Notes: generated by a model from the letters alone, not told the origin. Positions 18,779 through 28,046 are shown, numbered from the stretch's first letter. The stretch: DNA of 64,000 bases from Bacteroidia bacterium (GCA_030427635.1 JAUIBA010000014.1:1-64000), one strand, 5' to 3'. Program-made: numbers and translations.

Positions 18779-20230
18779 TCAGAATTTCACACGGGCAAAG
18801 CATATCTGCCGCTTATGGAAACATGGCACTATCATTACCCGGCCCGATACTTGTTTAGCTGATTTAGGCAGCCAGTCAGGATAGTCGTTCCCCTCAGCTA
18901 TCAGGCTGTGTATCTCTGATTTTCCCTCCGGCGATAGTGTGGCCAGTTGTATGCGTGAATGGGTAGGGTCAAAATCGTTGAACAGGAAAGCAAGAGTACC
19001 GCCCGTATTCAGCAGCGCATACGATGAAAATACACCATCATCTTCCTGCGAGTACTGCTGTTTGGGGATGAAGGTATTCCATTCCCGTACACCATTGCTG
19101 TCATAGGCTACAGCCATGATGTCATTATAATGATATTCCCGTACTGATGAGTTCATGGCCGGGCTGTAGAATGAATAATATCCTAATCCGGGTGTGAATG
19201 TGCTGCGTGTGGTTACAAACTGCACTTCCGATATCAGCACAAAACCACCATCATTCTTCACTATCAGTTGCCGCACCATATAGTTGTCAAAAGAGTTGCC
19301 CTTGCGGCGGTTACCTGCCTCTTCTACCAGTTGCCGGTCAAATGGTATGAACCTCTTGGACTCAAATACTCCTGTGGCGGGGTTCAGCGCAGCATAAATA
19401 AACCCTGAAAACCTGCCATTGCGCGATGTGGAGTAAAACCCGCCGAAGTATACTTTGTTGTTCACATTATCTATACGGGTGTACCCCCCTGTACCAAAAT
19501 GCTCACCCAGCGGCAGCTCATGCGCCTTGAAAGCAGTGGCTCCGGGCTGCAGTGACAGTATCCAGTATTGGTCTACATAGTTCTGTGCACCTGTGGGCGT
19601 ATAGGCTTCCATATATACGGTACCGTCATTCGCCACATTTACCACGCCATGGTCTGGTGAGTTGTCGGCTTTAAAGCTCGCCTTGCTCCGTTTTACCACA
19701 GTGCCGTTATCATCCAGCCATTTCCCTTCAAACTCTATTTCATTCCGCTTGTCTTTAGTGCTGTATATGACTATATGCTTTTTGTTCTCAGAGATAGCTG
19801 TTTTGTAGTAGGTACGTGTAGCGCCCAGTATACCGGTGCGTGTAGTACCCAGCTCTATGGGTTTGCCTTTCAGCAGGCCATTGCCATCCAGCATGGCTGC
19901 ATACTGTACTACCTTATTGCTTTCCAGTGCCTGGTACAGCACCATCATTTTGTTACTGTACGGAATGATTTTTATCTGGTATATACGTTGGGGGAAGAAG
20001 TCCAGCAGTACTGTGGCCTGCTTGTTCATAGAGTCGTCATAGGCATCCAGCCGGCTGCCTTCATCTGTGCTCACATAGGTATAGAGGTAGCCGCCGCATA
20101 CACCCACTACCATATAGTTATCACTCCGGTAGTCAAACTTGTCATACCGGGAATATATTACTTCCTGTGCAGCCGCATCAAGGCTGATGATAACCATCAG
20201 CGCTGCCAATAGCCTTCTGAAAATAGCCAT
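18779..20230 (-). CDS. Exported protein of unknown function, propeller-like
   Basis: The 483-residue product starts with a signal peptide (MAIFRRLLAALMVIISLDAAAQ). The rest is rich in short beta strands with repeated patterns such as DNGTVYMEAYT, NKVYFGGF and DGGFVLISE, which suggests a beta-propeller, but no known family could be named. It has no lipobox and no T9SS sorting domain, so it is probably periplasmic or bound to the outer membrane by other means. A TTG codon two codons upstream (20236) is part of the -7 element and is an unlikely start. The ATG at 20230 follows the promoter so closely that the mRNA may be leaderless. Confidence 0.75.
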   Translation of the reverse strand: MAIFRRLLAALMVIISLDAAAQEVIYSRYDKFDYRSDNYMVVGVCGGYLYTYVSTDEGSRLDAYDDSMNKQATVLLDFFPQRIYQIKIIPYSNKMMVLYQALESNKVVQYAAMLDGNGLLKGKPIELGTTRTGILGATRTYYKTAISENKKHIVIYSTKDKRNEIEFEGKWLDDNGTVVKRSKASFKADNSPDHGVVNVANDGTVYMEAYTPTGAQNYVDQYWILSLQPGATAFKAHELPLGEHFGTGGYTRIDNVNNKVYFGGFYSTSRNGRFSGFIYAALNPATGVFESKRFIPFDRQLVEEAGNRRKGNSFDNYMVRQLIVKNDGGFVLISEVQFVTTRSTFTPGLGYYSFYSPAMNSSVREYHYNDIMAVAYDSNGVREWNTFIPKQQYSQEDDGVFSSYALLNTGGTLAFLFNDFDPTHSRIQLATLSPEGKSEIHSLIAEGNDYPDWLPKSAKQVSGRVMIVPCFHKRQICFARVKF

Positions 20231-20233
20231 ACT

Positions 20234-20241
20234 CAAACCTA
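20234..20241 (-). promoter_or_regulatory. -7 element (TAGGTTTG) directly abutting a start codon
   Basis: A perfect TAnnTTTG on the minus strand ends 3 bp before the ATG at 20230. In Bacteroidota the transcript normally starts a few bases after the G, so the mRNA probably begins at or next to the A of ATG. Confidence 0.6.
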
Positions 20242-20312
20242 CATGAAAATGATCATTTTACGAATGTCCCCTTTGGAAATTAACGATTCCATGCACGTTA
20301 TGGCGCTGCCGG

Positions 20313-20723
20313 TTACAGAAAACGCTCTTTCAGCTCGGGGGTAGGCATCATACATGCCTCCTGCTTACCAAACCATTTATAACGGTGTGCTGCTATATAA
20401 TCGTATACAAAGTTGCGTATGAATGGTGGCACCAGTATGAATATGAAGAGAATTTGCCACCAGCCGCCCAGCAGCCGCAGGGTATGTAGTGCTGCTGCCG
20501 ACCGTCCGTAATATTTACCTCTGTAGAAAAGTAACACAGTACCTGCCGACTTCATGGGGACTTTGGCTTTTTCCTGTGCTGTAACACCCTGGTCCGACTG
20601 TAAAGGTGCAAAAAGGAATTTCCCCTTTTTGTCGTGTCGCACCACAAACTGTACTGCGCTGTTGCAGAGATTGCATACACCGTCAAAGTAGATGATTGGT
20701 TTGGGCGCTATTGCTATCCTCAT
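20313..20723 (-). CDS. DCC-family thiol-disulfide oxidoreductase-like protein (DUF393)
   Basis: The 136-residue protein has the family hallmark FDGVCNLCN, with C17 and C20 forming the CxxC pair that gives the family its DCC name, and the conserved continuation VQFVVRHDKKGKFLFAPLQS. A predicted thioredoxin-like fold suggests redox activity, but the family is poorly characterised. A hydrophobic segment (about 90-110) could associate with the membrane. It lies 13 bp after the small lipoprotein gene upstream and is probably co-transcribed with it. Confidence 0.88.
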   Translation of the reverse strand: MRIAIAPKPIIYFDGVCNLCNSAVQFVVRHDKKGKFLFAPLQSDQGVTAQEKAKVPMKSAGTVLLFYRGKYYGRSAAALHTLRLLGGWWQILFIFILVPPFIRNFVYDYIAAHRYKWFGKQEACMMPTPELKERFL

Positions 20724-20736
20724 TTCAGGTCGTGCA

Positions 20737-20985
20737 TTAGTTTGTCTTTCCCTGCCCGGCAGGTGCAGAGCGTGCTTTTAATATAGAGTCCGCTTTTACT
20801 TTTACCTCTATTTTTCTGCGGTATTCCAGCTCCTTACGTGCACGCGCCTCAGCCTCCTCTATCCGTTCTCTGGTCATAGAGTCTATTCTTCGTTGCTTCT
20901 CCTGTTCTGTAAGTGGAGGGGGGGCTTGTTTGCCGCAACTCACCAGCAGTATCACAGCCCACAATGCCGCTATCAGTTTATTCAT
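20737..20985 (-). CDS. Small lipoprotein with charged coiled-coil region
   Basis: The 82-residue product starts with a lipoprotein signal ending in the lipobox LVSC (C17), so it should be anchored by a lipid. Residues 25-72 are highly charged (TEQEKQRRIDSMTRER and onward) and likely form one long helix or coiled coil. No family recognised. It is the first gene of a two-gene unit with the DCC-family gene and has a perfect -7 element 9 bp before its start. Confidence 0.75.
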   Translation of the reverse strand: MNKLIAALWAVILLVSCGKQAPPPLTEQEKQRRIDSMTRERIEEAEARARKELEYRRKIEVKVKADSILKARSAPAGQGKTN

Positions 20986-20994
20986 GCTTCACTG

Positions 20995-21002
20995 CAAAGT
21001 TA
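20995..21002 (-). promoter_or_regulatory. -7 element (TAACTTTG) for the lipoprotein-DCC unit
   Basis: A perfect TAnnTTTG on the minus strand, 9 bp before the ATG at 20985. Confidence 0.65.
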
Positions 21003-21088
21003 CCGCATATGTAGCTGTAGCGTACACAGCTGTACAAGGAATTAACATTTTGCATAAGCAATAAACTTATGTTTTGGAGGTTGATATC

Positions 21089-21769
21089 ATGAAAAATGCT
21101 GAAATTTACAGTACCGTGAGAAGGAATGCCCATATCATATTGTTGTTATTGCTGCTTTGTATGGGCGGCACAGGAGTATATGCACAGTCGCAGTACGATA
21201 CTATCCGGTTAGGAGGTGTCAGTGACGGCAATAGCATATATCCTATGGTATTCCTTCCTGAGTCTCAGCATACGGCGGCCTATCTGGACCCCGAAGAGCG
21301 TGTGCGCCGCAATCGGTTACGCAGGGATGTCTTTGTGGCATACCCTTATGCTATTACTGCTGCTACTATTCTGCACAATGTAGATAGTACTATGGATGCA
21401 CTGGACCGCCGCCGCGACCGCCGCCGCTATCTGCGCGAGGTAGACCGTCAGCTGGACGTAGCCTTTAAAAAGCCACTGAAAAATCTAACCATTAGCCAGG
21501 GTAATGTACTCGTTAAGCTCATCAACCGGCAAACGGGTAAGAACTGCTATTCCATCATCAGGGAGTTGAAAAGTGGCTTTGCCGCAGTGGTATGGCAGTC
21601 GGTAGGCGTTATGTTCGATAATAACCTGCGGCGCGATTACGACCCTCAGGGCGAGGACCGGGAACTGGAGCAGATGGTAGTAGCGCTGGAGGCTTCTGCC
21701 AATTACCGTTATTTACTGCACCTGCAGAACGAAATGATGAAAAAGGTACCTACCACTGCATCAAGGTAA
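21089..21769 (+). CDS. DUF4294 family exported protein
   Basis: The 226-residue product has a signal peptide (KNAEIYSTVRRNAHIILLLLLLCMGG...YAQ) and the conserved core of the Bacteroidota-specific DUF4294 family: YPMVFLPE, an arginine-rich stretch around LRRDVFVAYPYA, then LDVAFKKPLKNLTISQG, LVKLINRQTG and SGFAAVVWQ. The function of the family is not known. The ATG at 21089 was chosen because GGAGG lies 8 bp before it, an unusually good ribosome binding site here; the TTG at 21074 overlaps that region. It converges with the next gene with a 3-bp gap. Confidence 0.85.
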   Translation: MKNAEIYSTVRRNAHIILLLLLLCMGGTGVYAQSQYDTIRLGGVSDGNSIYPMVFLPESQHTAAYLDPEERVRRNRLRRDVFVAYPYAITAATILHNVDSTMDALDRRRDRRRYLREVDRQLDVAFKKPLKNLTISQGNVLVKLINRQTGKNCYSIIRELKSGFAAVVWQSVGVMFDNNLRRDYDPQGEDRELEQMVVALEASANYRYLLHLQNEMMKKVPTTASR

Positions 21770-21772
21770 TGT

Positions 21773-22150
21773 TTACCCGGTAGCCTGGGCATTGTCCTTG
21801 CGGTAGTATGCCAGATAGTAAAATGCCAGCAGCAGCAGGCCGGTAACGAAAAAGCCAACAGCTACACCCCTGAACTCTCTGTTTATAAATTCACCCGTCA
21901 TCCATACCGAGTTTGCCAGTATCCACATGCACACAGCCAGGTTATGGAATAGTTCAGAGCGGTTCCTGCGCGATTTCCACGTAAGATATAAGGCCACAGA
22001 TACCGTAGGAAAAATCATAAACAGGCCACCCGGCCGCCACACCAGCGCCCAGCAGGTATCTTTTATGAGCCACAGCACTATATGCAGATTCTCTACCTTT
22101 CTCAGCATCAGTACGCCACTGTCTGCTGCTGCCTTATTACTTTCATTCAT
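21773..22150 (-). CDS. Small multi-pass membrane protein of unknown function
   Basis: The 125-residue protein has about three or four hydrophobic segments: around 24-36 (LHIVLWLIKDTCWALVW), 41-57 (GGLFMIFPTVSVALYL), 70-86 and 96-114 (VAVGFFVTGLLLLAFYY). A basic loop (WKSRRNRS) lies between the second and third segments. No signal peptide or motif points to a function. It is a single gene, convergent with the DUF4294 gene. Confidence 0.7.
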   Translation of the reverse strand: MNESNKAAADSGVLMLRKVENLHIVLWLIKDTCWALVWRPGGLFMIFPTVSVALYLTWKSRRNRSELFHNLAVCMWILANSVWMTGEFINREFRGVAVGFFVTGLLLLAFYYLAYYRKDNAQATG

Positions 22151-22307
22151 GTACTTATCCCCGGGTTTGCTATCCGGTGTAAAAATATAGTTTATCAGGC
22201 CATATATGCTATAAAGGCATCCTGCAGAAGTTTTTATTTGACCTCACAATTGGAATGATTATGTGTATATACCTGTATTATGCTTTTTTATGTTGCGTCT
22301 CTTATTG

Positions 22308-22315
22308 TATATTTG
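22308..22315 (+). promoter_or_regulatory. -7 element (TATATTTG) for the following secreted-protein gene
   Basis: A perfect TAnnTTTG 36 bp before the ATG at 22352, in a T-rich spacer. Confidence 0.6.
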
Positions 22316-22351
22316 TTGTTACTTTTTTAATAACCAACAAAATCACTTCGG

Positions 22352-23272
22352 ATGAAAAAACTTTTTACACTACTATCAACACTATTTCTGGCTTCTGCGG
22401 CATTTGCTCAGATTCCCAATGCAGGTTTTGAGACCTGGACATCCGGGGGCGGCGGTGCATATGAAGACCCCAATAGCTGGGCTACTGCCAATGCTACTAT
22501 TCACTCATTGCTACCAGGTACATATACCTGCGAAAAAGGTACCTCTGGTGCTCCCGCAGGTTCGGCTTATTTAATGCTTACGTCCAAGACTATTGCTACA
22601 GTTGTGGCGCCTGGTATCGCGGTTACAGGCGTGCTGAATGTGGACATTGCAGGTATGACCTTTGATATTACCGGTGGTTTCCCCAATACTACACGGCCGG
22701 CAAATCTTACCGGAAAATGGCAGCATACTTCCTCCGGTACCGATCATCCACGGGTATCAGCATATCTGTGGAAGTGGAATGCAACACTCAGTCAGAGAGA
22801 TACGGTAGCCATTGCTGATACAATAGCAGGTGCTGCTATTACATCATGGGCCGATTTCAGCATACCTTTCGATTATAAGTCAGGCTCAATGCCCGATTCC
22901 GGTATCATTGCTATATCTACTACTGATGGCGGCACTATTACTGCCGGTACTTCTATCTCTGCCGATGATCTTGCATTTGCAGGCTCTGTACCAGCCGGAG
23001 TTATATCAGTAGCTACACCTAATGCCAGCGCTACTATTTTCCCTAATCCGGCTTCAGGCAGCGCCACCGTATATTATCACAGTAACGCCAGCCGCGAGGT
23101 TGCTATTACACTTACTGATATGACCGGTAAAGTAGTAAAGGCATCATCCATGAAAGCATCCGCAGGCGAAAACAGTCATACACTCAGTCTGCATGGTCTG
23201 GCACAGGGTATGTACTTTTTGCAGATAGCCGATGATAATAACGTCATTCAGAAAAAACTCATTGTACAATAA
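22352..23272 (+). CDS. T9SS-sorted secreted protein, possible carbohydrate-binding-like domain
   Basis: The 306-residue product has a signal peptide (MKKLFTLLSTLFLASAAFAQ), then IPNAGFETWT...EDPNSWATAN, which is typical of secreted Bacteroidota proteins with a jelly-roll module (often called PCMD or carbohydrate-binding-like), and a T9SS type A sorting domain from about residue 230 (FPNPASGSATVYY to KKLIVQ). The PCMD similarity is from recall of the pattern and is tentative; the T9SS signal is clear. It ends with a strong terminator and is a single transcription unit. Confidence 0.85.
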   Translation: MKKLFTLLSTLFLASAAFAQIPNAGFETWTSGGGGAYEDPNSWATANATIHSLLPGTYTCEKGTSGAPAGSAYLMLTSKTIATVVAPGIAVTGVLNVDIAGMTFDITGGFPNTTRPANLTGKWQHTSSGTDHPRVSAYLWKWNATLSQRDTVAIADTIAGAAITSWADFSIPFDYKSGSMPDSGIIAISTTDGGTITAGTSISADDLAFAGSVPAGVISVATPNASATIFPNPASGSATVYYHSNASREVAITLTDMTGKVVKASSMKASAGENSHTLSLHGLAQGMYFLQIADDNNVIQKKLIVQ

Positions 23273-23289
23273 TTATTGACCAGTGGTAC

Positions 23290-23324
23290 AATAAAAGCGG
23301 GCAATTGCCCGCTTTTATTATTTT
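23290..23324 (+). terminator. Terminator after the secreted-protein gene
   Basis: A 15-bp perfect stem (AATAAAAGCGGGCAA at 23290-23304 with its complement to 23319) is followed by a T-rich tract, 18 bp after the stop codon. Confidence 0.9.
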
Positions 23325-23347
23325 CAGGCATCGGATACTTATATTAT

Positions 23348-23938
23348 ATGTCACTTATTCAGCATCCTGTTACGCTTACCGGTCCGCACATAGAGCTGCG
23401 TCCGCTGGAGCGGGCTCATTTCCCCGAGCTGCTGGCTATTGCTGCTCATCCGCAGATATGGGAACATATGGCCATGAACGGAGGCGACCAGGACACACTG
23501 GCTTCTTACCTCACCACTACACTGCTGCGGCGTGCTGCCGGTGAGGTGTACCCGTTCGTAGTCATTGATAAGGCTACAGGCTCGGTAGTAGGTACGTCTA
23601 TGTATCACAGTATTTTTCCGGCATGGCGCAAGCTGGAGATAGGTTATACATGGTTTCACCCGCAGGGATGGCGCACCGGAGTTAACCGGGAAACCAAGCT
23701 GCTCATGCTCACACATTGTTTCGAAACACTGGAAACCATACGGGTACAGTTCGTTACAGATGAGAACAATCACCGCAGTCGCAAGGCACTGCTGGGTATT
23801 GGTGCCGTGCAGGAAGGCATCATGCGCAATGAGCGCATCCGGCACAACGGAGCTTACCGCAATACAGTTGTTTTCAGCATTATTGATACAGAGTGGCCCG
23901 CTGTCAGGGCACGTTTGCAGGCGCAGGTATCACTATAG
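23348..23938 (+). CDS. GNAT-family N-acetyltransferase (RimJ/RimL type)
   Basis: The 196-residue protein follows the RimJ/RimL/YjcK pattern: TLTGPHIELRPLERAH at the N-terminus, a central LEIGYTWFHPQGWRTGVN containing the acetyl-CoA-binding beta-bulge region, and a C-terminal VQFVTDENNHRSRKALLGIGA where the family positions its conserved Asn. Such enzymes transfer acetyl groups to amines on proteins or small molecules; the substrate is unknown. The in-frame codon at 23276 would begin upstream of the terminator at 23290-23324, so the ATG at 23348 was chosen. Confidence 0.9.
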   Translation: MSLIQHPVTLTGPHIELRPLERAHFPELLAIAAHPQIWEHMAMNGGDQDTLASYLTTTLLRRAAGEVYPFVVIDKATGSVVGTSMYHSIFPAWRKLEIGYTWFHPQGWRTGVNRETKLLMLTHCFETLETIRVQFVTDENNHRSRKALLGIGAVQEGIMRNERIRHNGAYRNTVVFSIIDTEWPAVRARLQAQVSL

Positions 23939-23986
23939 CTATACGGGTATAACGTTTGTTTTCACCACATAGTGTCAATACCTGCG

Positions 23987-23994
23987 TATCTTTG
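23987..23994 (+). promoter_or_regulatory. -7 element (TATCTTTG) for sppA-surE
   Basis: A perfect TAnnTTTG 22 bp before the sppA ATG at 24017. Confidence 0.65.
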
Positions 23995-24016
23995 CAACCT
24001 TTAATCTCTGTACCTC

Positions 24017-25792
24017 ATGAAAGAATTCTTCAGGTCATTCTTCGCATCACTGCTGGCAATTATTGTCTCTGGTGGTCTTTTCCTTATGTTTATTGTGATA
24101 CTCATTGCGGCTGTAGCCAAGTCAGTTACAGATAAGGAGCCGGCTACAGTATCAGGCGATATATTACATATAGATATCACAAAGCGCATACATGAGCTGG
24201 GTGAAACTAATCGTTTTGCTGCATTCAGCGAGAGTGAAAGCTACAAGGCCGGTCTTTATGACATCACAAAGGCCATTGCACATGCTAAGTTTGATGATAA
24301 TATACAGGGTATATATCTGAAGCTGGGCGCTACCCCCAATGGCTGGGCTGCATTGCAGGAGCTGCGTCAGGCGTTGGTAGGTTTCAGGGAGTCGGGTAAG
24401 TTTATTTATGGTTATGGAGAGCAGATTACACAGGGTGCCTATTATGTAGCCAGCGCCTGCGACAGTATCTTCCTGCATCCTATGGGGCAGATTGAGCTCA
24501 AGGGGCTGGTATCATCGCTCACCTTTTTCAAGGGTACACTGGATAAGCTGGAGATAGAGCCGGAGATATTTTATGCAGGTAAGTTCAAGAGTGCTACAGA
24601 GCCATTCCGTGCCGAGCATATCAGCGAGCCTAACAGATTACAGATAGCCCGCTTTCAGGAGGGTATGTGGAATGAGTTTCTTTCGGCCGCGGCTGAGTAT
24701 ATGCATACCAGTACCGATACCGTCCATCAGCTGGCCGTAAAAGGTGCCATAGAGTTCCCCGAAGATGCCTTGCGCTATCATATGGTGGCGGGACTCCGTT
24801 ATGCCGATGAGGTTAGCGCGCTGCTGCGTAAGGAGACCGGCCTGAGCAGAGATGAGGATATTGACTTCATTACTATCAATGCCTATGCCGGACAGACAAA
24901 AGGCGCTGCAGGTGTGCAGCCGCGTATTGCCATCCTTTGTGCCGAGGGGGATATAGTGGATGGAGAGCAGGAAGATACCTGGCAGATAGCATCACGTACT
25001 ATGTGCGATGAGATAAGGAAACTGAGAACAAATGATAGGGTAAAGGCAGTGGTACTCCGGGTCAATTCGCCCGGTGGCAGTGCCCTGGCTTCAGAGACCA
25101 TCCTACGGGAGCTGGACCTGCTGAAAGCACGCAAGCCGCTTGTAGTGTCAATGGGCAATTATGCGGCTTCGGGAGGCTATTATATCGCCAGCCATGCCGA
25201 CAGTATTTTTGCATTGCCTAATACCATTACAGGCAGTATCGGTGTATTCAGCATGATGTTTAACGTGGACAAGCTGATGAAAAATAAGCTGGGCGTTACT
25301 TTCGATGAAGTAAAGAATACACCCTATGCCGACTTTCCTTCAGGCTCACGTCCGCTTACTGCCGAGGAGCGGGTACGCATGCAGCGGTCTGTAGATACTA
25401 TTTATGGTCGCTTCAAAGCGCATGTGGTATCTGGCCGTCGTCTGAAATCAGAATGGGTGGATTCTATTGCTCAAGGTCGCGTATGGACCGGCACCGATGC
25501 TAAGGAAATAGGTCTGGTAGATGACCTGGGTGGGCTTAACCGCGCCATCAGCGCTGCTGCAAAGCTGGCAAAGGTGGATGCTTACAAAGTAGTAACATGG
25601 CCCGAGCCGGTAGATAAGTTCAGCACATTTATGAAAAAGCTCGATGCCGATGCACACATGCGCGAAGCAGTTCGTGAGGCTATTACGGCACAGGCAGCGC
25701 CCGTGGCACAGTGGTACCAGCGCATCACCCGTATGGGCCATATGAATGGCAGGGCTATGATGCTGATGCCGTTTGAGATTTCTGTTAACTGA
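24017..25792 (+). CDS. sppA: Signal peptide peptidase SppA, 67-kDa type
   Basis: The 591-residue protein has one N-terminal membrane anchor (about 10-34) and two tandem peptidase S49 domains, as in E. coli SppA. The general-base lysine is K189 in the motif YAGKFKSA, and the nucleophilic serine is S385 in NYAASGGYYI, so the Ser-Lys dyad is split between the two halves as expected. SppA degrades cleaved signal peptides in the membrane, facing the periplasm. It is followed after 25 bp by surE and probably co-transcribed. Confidence 0.95.
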   Translation: MKEFFRSFFASLLAIIVSGGLFLMFIVILIAAVAKSVTDKEPATVSGDILHIDITKRIHELGETNRFAAFSESESYKAGLYDITKAIAHAKFDDNIQGIYLKLGATPNGWAALQELRQALVGFRESGKFIYGYGEQITQGAYYVASACDSIFLHPMGQIELKGLVSSLTFFKGTLDKLEIEPEIFYAGKFKSATEPFRAEHISEPNRLQIARFQEGMWNEFLSAAAEYMHTSTDTVHQLAVKGAIEFPEDALRYHMVAGLRYADEVSALLRKETGLSRDEDIDFITINAYAGQTKGAAGVQPRIAILCAEGDIVDGEQEDTWQIASRTMCDEIRKLRTNDRVKAVVLRVNSPGGSALASETILRELDLLKARKPLVVSMGNYAASGGYYIASHADSIFALPNTITGSIGVFSMMFNVDKLMKNKLGVTFDEVKNTPYADFPSGSRPLTAEERVRMQRSVDTIYGRFKAHVVSGRRLKSEWVDSIAQGRVWTGTDAKEIGLVDDLGGLNRAISAAAKLAKVDAYKVVTWPEPVDKFSTFMKKLDADAHMREAVREAITAQAAPVAQWYQRITRMGHMNGRAMMLMPFEISVN

Positions 25793-25817
25793 TAAATACT
25801 GTATTCCTCTCCGTTTC

Positions 25818-26591
25818 ATGAGCAAGAAAGAACCTGTAATACTCATAACAAATGACGATGGCATTACTGCTCCCGGTATCCGGGCACTTGTAAATGCAGT
25901 GCGTGGTCTGGGACGTATAGTAGTGGTAGCGCCCGATAGTCCGCAGTCGGGCATGGGCCATGCCATAACCATAGGCCAGCCCCTCCGGCTCAACAGGGTT
26001 GATGTGTTTGAGGGCGTGGAGTCGTGGCAGTGCAGCGGCACCCCTGCCGACTGCGTAAAGCTGGCCCGCGATAAGGTCTTACATGCGCTGCCCGACCTCT
26101 GTCTCAGTGGTATTAATCATGGTCCCAATCATAGTATCAATGTTATTTACTCCGGCACCATGAGTGCTGCTATGGAGGCAGCTATAGAGGGTATCCCTTC
26201 AGCAGGTTTCTCTTTGTTCGACTTTGGTTTTGATGCCGACTTCTCCATAGCATCATCTGTAGTGCGCGATGTGGTGGAGCGTATGCTGGCACAGCCTTTG
26301 CCACAGCACATGCTGCTGAATGTAAACATACCAAAGGTGTCTGCCGCAGACTATAAAGGGCTTAAGCTCTGCCGTCAGGCACGGGCTCGCTGGCAGGAGC
26401 AGTTCGACCACCGGAAAGACCCCCGCGGAAAAGACTATTACTGGATGGTAGGTAAGTTCATAAATATGGACGAAGGCCATGATACCGATGTGGAAGCCCT
26501 CAGTCAGGGGTATGCTTCTCTTGTTCCCGTTACTATAGACTTTACCGACCGGCACAATATGGAGTGGCTTAGCCGGGAGTGGTCCCTGTGA
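25818..26591 (+). CDS. surE: 5'/3'-nucleotidase SurE
   Basis: The 257-residue protein carries the SurE metal-binding motif ITNDDGI (D13, D14), the Ser/Gly loop PQSGMGHAITIG and SGINHGPN, whose Asn completes the metal site. SurE removes phosphate from nucleoside monophosphates and is tied to survival in stationary phase. Upstream in-frame codons from 25773 overlap the sppA stop region and are not part of the family alignment, so the ATG at 25818 was taken. It is the second gene of the sppA-surE unit. Confidence 0.95.
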   Translation: MSKKEPVILITNDDGITAPGIRALVNAVRGLGRIVVVAPDSPQSGMGHAITIGQPLRLNRVDVFEGVESWQCSGTPADCVKLARDKVLHALPDLCLSGINHGPNHSINVIYSGTMSAAMEAAIEGIPSAGFSLFDFGFDADFSIASSVVRDVVERMLAQPLPQHMLLNVNIPKVSAADYKGLKLCRQARARWQEQFDHRKDPRGKDYYWMVGKFINMDEGHDTDVEALSQGYASLVPVTIDFTDRHNMEWLSREWSL

Positions 26592-26671
26592 TTTTACGGA
26601 ACGTTAAACTTGACTCCGCTATCGTACTGTTGGTATAGATTAGGTAACTTTATTCGCTTTAATATTTGTGT

Positions 26672-27949
26672 GTGACGTTTAAATCCCGTTTTGCTACCCT
26701 GTTGTTTTGCTGCATGCTGTTCATTTCGGCAGCAGCTTCAGCATCTAAGATACTCATACCTATGGATGCCGAAGAGCAGACCGCTCACCTCAAAGCTTAT
26801 GGGGTGGCCTATGCTGCCTTGAAAGGAGGCCTGCAGGTAGACTGGCTGCTTAATTACAAAGGCGGCAGTTTTGGTATGAATCAGGTAGATGGGGTAGAGC
26901 GTATGTGTAAGCTGCGCGGAGTCGTTTATCAGATAATGAGCGATGCAGAGTATAATGGCGTCCTGAACAAGGTTCTTGATCCCGATTTTAACGGGGATGT
27001 CATAAAGCTGGAAAAGCCGCCGCGGGTAGCTGTATATACACCCCCCAATAAGTTGCCCTGGGATGATGCCGTAACGCTTGTACTCACCTATGCCGAAATC
27101 CCTTTCGATAAGGTTTATGATGAGGAGTTGCTGAAAGGTGACCTGGCAAAGTACGACTGGCTGCACCTGCATCACGAAGATTTTACAGGGCAGTATGGCA
27201 GGTTCTGGGCCAGTTTTCGTCATGAGGCATGGTACCAGACAGACCAGAAGACGGCAGAAGCCGCCGCCGCAAAGCATGGTTTTAAAAAAGTATCACAGTT
27301 AAAGCTGGCGGTAGCGCAGAAGATACGTGACTTTACCGCCGGTGGCGGTTATCTTTTTGCCATGTGCTCTGCTACTGATAGCTATGATATAGCGCTGGCC
27401 GCAGAGGGGGTGGATATATGTGAATCCATGTTCGATGGAGACGCTATGGACCCTCAGGCACAGCAAAAGCTGGACTTTACAAAGTGTTTTGCCTTTAAGG
27501 ATTTTACACTGGTACTGAATCCTATGCATTATGAGTATTCCAATATTGACAATACAGAATATAGAGGGCGTGTACCAGTAAACAGTGACTACTTCACATT
27601 ATTCACTTTCTCTGCCAAGTTCGACCCCGTACCCGCTATGCTCTGCCAGAATCATACTACTACTATAAAGGGCTTTATGGGGCAGACTACCGCCTTTCGC
27701 AAAGAGGTGCTGAAGTCAGGGGTACTGATTATGGGTGAGTTTAAGCCATCCAATGAGGCCCGCTACATTCATGGCGAGTATGGCAAAGGTACCTGGACAT
27801 TCTACGGTGGTCATGACCCTGAAGACTATCAGCACATGATACATGACCCGGTCACAGATCTGGACTTGCACCCTACATCGCCGGGCTACAGGCTCATCCT
27901 CAACAACGTTCTTTTCCCTGCTGCACGCAAAAAGCCACGTAAAACCTGA
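26672..27949 (+). CDS. Conserved exported Bacteroidota protein named 'asparagine synthetase B' (no AsnB domains)
   Basis: The 425-residue product has a signal peptide (to about ISAAASA) and matches a strongly conserved Bacteroidota family usually labelled asparagine synthetase B, with signatures LIPMDAEEQTAHLKAYG, LPWDDAVTLVLTYAEIP, HLHHEDFTGQYGRFWAS and GGGYLFAMCSATDS. None of the AsnB features (N-terminal catalytic Cys, ATP pyrophosphatase SGGxDS loop) is present, and it is exported, so the name is probably wrong. The layout and the Cys at about 232 in AMCSATDS recall the ThuA/class I glutamine-amidotransferase fold, which is an inference. The GTG at 26672 is the likely start; the TTG at 26666 lies in a promoter-like AATATTTG. 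Confidence 0.85.
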   Translation: MTFKSRFATLLFCCMLFISAAASASKILIPMDAEEQTAHLKAYGVAYAALKGGLQVDWLLNYKGGSFGMNQVDGVERMCKLRGVVYQIMSDAEYNGVLNKVLDPDFNGDVIKLEKPPRVAVYTPPNKLPWDDAVTLVLTYAEIPFDKVYDEELLKGDLAKYDWLHLHHEDFTGQYGRFWASFRHEAWYQTDQKTAEAAAAKHGFKKVSQLKLAVAQKIRDFTAGGGYLFAMCSATDSYDIALAAEGVDICESMFDGDAMDPQAQQKLDFTKCFAFKDFTLVLNPMHYEYSNIDNTEYRGRVPVNSDYFTLFTFSAKFDPVPAMLCQNHTTTIKGFMGQTTAFRKEVLKSGVLIMGEFKPSNEARYIHGEYGKGTWTFYGGHDPEDYQHMIHDPVTDLDLHPTSPGYRLILNNVLFPAARKKPRKT

Positions 27950-28046
27950 CACGGGGCTGGAGAATAACATATGTCTTAGCAAACGCATAACAAAAGCATG
28001 TGTTATTTTTACACTATCTTTACACCGTAGCAATCATAAATCAGGC

